Assembly: GCA_016699715.1 (NCBI GenBank)
Contig: CP065007.1
Coordinates: forward strand, 124,001-188,000
Length of the DNA stretch: 64,000 nucleotides
Direction: 5' to 3'
From: Candidatus Competibacteraceae bacterium
Lineage (GTDB): Bacteria; Pseudomonadota; Gammaproteobacteria; Competibacterales; Competibacteraceae
The notes beneath the pieces were generated by a model, which ran no database searches, was not told the origin of the DNA, and saw only the letters and a program-made list of their open reading frames with translations. The position numbers and the translations under genes were made by a program. Below, piece after piece: positions 62,102 to 64,000 of the stretch. Positions within the stretch are counted from its first letter, which is position 1, and each line of letters opens with the position of its first letter.

Positions 62102-62754
62102 AAACCGCGCGCAGCATGGGGATTGCCGCCCTGATCCTGACCGGCTTCGCCGTGGTCGGCACCGGGCTGGTTGCCGTGACCCATGGCGGCACCAAGGACA
62201 TCATCGCCGCGGCCAATCGGGCGGCGCTGGAAGTGAGCCTGAACCGGTTGGTGCCGGCCGAGCGCTACGACAACCGCGTGATCGATGATCACATCGAGGT
62301 GGTGGCGCCGGAGTGGTTGGGCACCGACCAGCCGGTGACCGTTTACCGGGCGCGCCGCAACGGCCAGCCGGTGGCGCTGTTCGCCACGCCGACCGCGCCG
62401 GACGGTTACGGCGGGCCGATTCAGTTGCTGGTCGGGGTGTATGCCGACGGCACCCTGGCCGGAGTACGAGTGCTGGCGCATAAGGAAACCCCCGGTCTGG
62501 GCGACGCCATCGACGAAAAACGTTCACCGTGGATTCTGGCGTTTGCGGGTCGCTCGCTGAGCAATCCAACGCCGGAAAGATGGAAGGTCAAAAAGGATGG
62601 TGGCGTGTTCGACCAGTTCACTGGCGCGACCATTACCCCGCGCGCGGTGGTCAAGGCCACCCATAAGTTTCTGGAGTACGTCCAGACTCACCGCGAGCCA
62701 TTGTTTGCCCCGGCGGTTGGCGCGAAGACGGTCAGCCAGTCGTCTCAGCCCTGA
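62098..62754 (+). CDS. rnfG: Electron transport complex subunit RnfG
   Basis: A 218-residue membrane-anchored, periplasm-facing flavoprotein subunit. An N-terminal membrane helix is followed by an FMN-binding domain; [13 protein letters not shown] holds the covalent FMN threonine (Thr178). The start is 62098, overlapping rnfD. Length is normal. Confidence 0.94.
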   Translation: MKTARSMGIAALILTGFAVVGTGLVAVTHGGTKDIIAAANRAALEVSLNRLVPAERYDNRVIDDHIEVVAPEWLGTDQPVTVYRARRNGQPVALFATPTAPDGYGGPIQLLVGVYADGTLAGVRVLAHKETPGLGDAIDEKRSPWILAFAGRSLSNPTPERWKVKKDGGVFDQFTGATITPRAVVKATHKFLEYVQTHREPLFAPAVGAKTVSQSSQP

Positions 62755-62797
62755 AAGAGTCGAGCGCGCGGGGACGAGTTGTGCGAGAGGAGCGATC

Positions 62798-63487
62798 ATG
62801 AGCGAAACGAGTTATGGGAAGATTCTCAAGGATGGCATGTGGACCCAGAACACGGGTTTCGTGGCGTTACTGGGTTTATGCCCGCTGCTGGCGGTGTCGA
62901 ACTCGGTGGTCAACGGCCTGGGACTCGGTTTGGCGACCCTGCTGGTACTGCTGACCTCCAACGTGACGGTGTCACTGATCCGCAATCTGGTGCGGCCGGA
63001 GGTGCGAATTCCGGTGTTCGTCATGGTGATCGCCTGCGTGGTGACCACCGTGGAATTGGCGATGCACGCCTTTTTGCCGGGGCTTTACACCGTGCTGGGC
63101 ATTTTCATCCCCTTGATCGTCACCAACTGCTGTGTGATCGGCCGCGCCGAGGCGTTCGCGTTCAAGAACGGCGTGGCGAAGGCGGCGGTGGACGGGATTG
63201 CCACTGGGTTGGGGTTTCTGTTGGCGCTGGTGTTGCTGGGCACGCTGCGGGAGGTGGTGGGGCAGGGGACGCTGTTCGCGCAGGCCGATTTGCTGTTCGG
63301 GGAGTTCGGCAAGGGGCTGACTCTACATCTGATCGATAATTACCGTGGTTTTTTGCTGGCGATTTTGCCGCCGGGGGCGTTTATCGGTCTGGGTTGCCTG
63401 ATTGCCGTCAAGAACGTGCTCGATGCCCGCGCCAAGCGCCGAGTTGAAGCCAAACCGGTGGGGGTGTTGCACGAAGCGGGTGCCTGA
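62798..63487 (+). CDS. rnfE: Electron transport complex subunit RnfE
   Basis: A 229-residue membrane subunit, homologous to RnfA with inverted topology. [20 protein letters not shown] and [20 protein letters not shown] hold the conserved cysteines. GAGAGGAG lies before the ATG at 62798. It completes rnfABCDGE; nth, which often follows in E. coli, is absent and the next DNA is a decayed toxin-antitoxin patch. Confidence 0.95.
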   Translation: MSETSYGKILKDGMWTQNTGFVALLGLCPLLAVSNSVVNGLGLGLATLLVLLTSNVTVSLIRNLVRPEVRIPVFVMVIACVVTTVELAMHAFLPGLYTVLGIFIPLIVTNCCVIGRAEAFAFKNGVAKAAVDGIATGLGFLLALVLLGTLREVVGQGTLFAQADLLFGEFGKGLTLHLIDNYRGFLLAILPPGAFIGLGCLIAVKNVLDARAKRRVEAKPVGVLHEAGA

Positions 63488-63500
63488 AGGGATTGGGATG

Positions 63501-63656
63501 GGCTTTTCGCGCAAAGATGATGCGAATGGTATTGCCACCCTCTCTTTCGCGGTGACAGACGATCAGCACGCGGCTTTGGTTGCTCATGCCAGGCATGATG
63601 AAGCGGTCTTCTTCGGAGGAATGCTCTTCATCAAAATACCGCACCGCATATTTCAT
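63501..63656 (-). pseudogene. BrnT-type toxin remnant
   Basis: Minus-strand codons from 63656 read YFDEEHSSEEDRFIMPGMSN, then VLIVCHREREGGNTIRII and FARKA. This is the middle of BrnT (H-S-x-x-E-D-R-F-I-x-x-G-M-S, then RIISARKA). The N-terminal 40-45 residues with the FEWDxxKxxxNxxKHG motif are missing, and after ARKA the normal R-R-E-R end is lost, running into rnfE. BrnT is a RelE-like ribosome-dependent RNase; this copy cannot be active. Confidence 0.7.
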
Positions 63657-63846
63657 CGAAGAATACGGATTTCGCCTTTTGGTTCTGGAACAGGATCACC
63701 AAATTCTCGCGCGGTATCTATCCATGGCTGGATGACTTCTTTGGCATTTGCTGATACTGATTCATAGGTGTCACCGTGAGCCATGCATCCCAACCTACCC
63801 ACCAATCATCTTCTTGCTTTACGAGCGCGGTATATTTATTTTTCAT
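63653..63846 (-). pseudogene. HicB-family antitoxin, frameshifted / internally deleted
   Basis: From the ATG at 63846 the minus strand reads MKNKYTALVKQEDDWWVGW, a HicB start. In the next frame it continues AHGDTYESVSANAKEVIQPW and TAREFGDPVPEPKGEIRIL to a TGA at 63653, a HicB C-terminal half. The expected middle (VEEIPGVNxxG-like) is missing and the frames do not match, so a deletion has broken the gene. Its stop overlaps the ATG of the BrnT remnant. Confidence 0.75.
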
Positions 63847-63887
63847 GATGTCACCTCATAGGGTTTCGTTTTACTACTGCCAATGCC

Positions 63888-63934
63888 CATGATATGGGGC
63901 GGCTGGAGCGAAGCAAAAGCCGTCCCATATCATG
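63888..63934. repeat. 17-bp inverted repeat
   Basis: CATGATATGGGGCGGCT at 63888-63904 and AGCCGTCCCATATCATG at 63918-63934 pair with one mismatch around a 13-base loop that itself contains GGAGCGAAGC. It lies upstream of the HicB remnant. It may be a terminator of an upstream gene, a mobile-element end, or a repeat-family member. The last 66 bases of the window hold nothing else I can support. Confidence 0.7.
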
Positions 63935-64000
63935 TATTTTGCGGGCGACATGATCTGATTGTTAAACCTCATTCGGTGAATTAACAAATGATTTCGTAAG

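Noticed and set aside
63960..63966. GTTAAAC next to a long inverted repeat, suggestive of an integron attC site
   Set aside because: No matching RYYYAAC partner is present at the other end of the inverted repeat, and there is no second cassette or integrase in view.

Overview
The window is a GC-rich, gene-dense chromosomal segment from a Gram-negative, LPS-containing proteobacterium, most likely a gammaproteobacterium. The evidence is synteny: the order mlaFEDCB-ibaG-murA-hisG-hisD, the order kdsD-kdsC-lptC-lptA-lptB-rpoN-hpf-ptsN, and a complete rnfABCDGE set. HprK in the nitrogen-PTS cluster excludes enterobacteria and fits deeper-branching lineages (Chromatiales, Xanthomonadales or Competibacter-like organisms); the exact genus is inference. 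I saw no rRNA, tRNA or CRISPR array.

Layout. 1-2.7 kb: start of a nitroreductase-like gene cut by the window edge, bamD, and divergent rluD-pgeF. 2.7-9.0 kb: an accessory block with a frameshifted FitA-type antitoxin and another protein fragment, then a polyol-utilisation operon on the minus strand (substrate-binding protein, NCS1 permease, fructokinase, mannitol 2-dehydrogenase). 9-13.5 kb: a cystathionine gamma-synthase/lyase-type enzyme, yjbQ and clpB. 13.6-22 kb: a secreted trypsin-like protease with a two-copy C-terminal repeat, a DUF7931-like protein, nudF, lipoproteins, an S8 protease coupled to a PrcB-like lipoprotein, and mtfA. 22-26.4 kb: a rearranged patch with a REP-like element, a PAS/GAF sensor lacking any output domain, two remnants of an amino-acid permease tail and one intact permease. 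26.5-35.5 kb: a lactate regulon (lldP, D-lactate dehydrogenase, lutABC, divergent lldR) with two TGGTCTGACCA operators around the lut promoter. 35.5-43.1 kb: ykgJ, then hisD, hisG, murA, ibaG and mlaBCDEF on the minus strand. 43.1-46.3 kb: pyruvate phosphate dikinase with a strong terminator. 46.4-56.3 kb: a very small HicB-like ORF, Kdo and LPS-transport genes, rpoN and the nitrogen-PTS genes. 56.4-63.5 kb: a Nudix hydrolase, argF and the Rnf complex. 63.5-64 kb: decayed BrnT and HicB remnants and a long inverted repeat.

How the genes work together. Envelope functions dominate: BamD (outer-membrane protein assembly), Mla (phospholipid trafficking), MurA (peptidoglycan), KdsD/KdsC (Kdo) and LptCAB (LPS export). 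Central metabolism is represented by lactate import and oxidation feeding pyruvate, PPDK interconverting pyruvate and PEP, and Rnf coupling ferredoxin and NAD to an ion gradient. PtsI/PtsO/PtsN with HprK and no sugar-specific EII component looks like a regulatory phosphorelay.

The most interesting parts are the accessory seams: the polyol cassette with an orphan binding protein beside an NCS1 permease, the sensor/permease recombination scar, three separate toxin-antitoxin remnants, and a mutually exclusive hairpin pair in the rnf leader.
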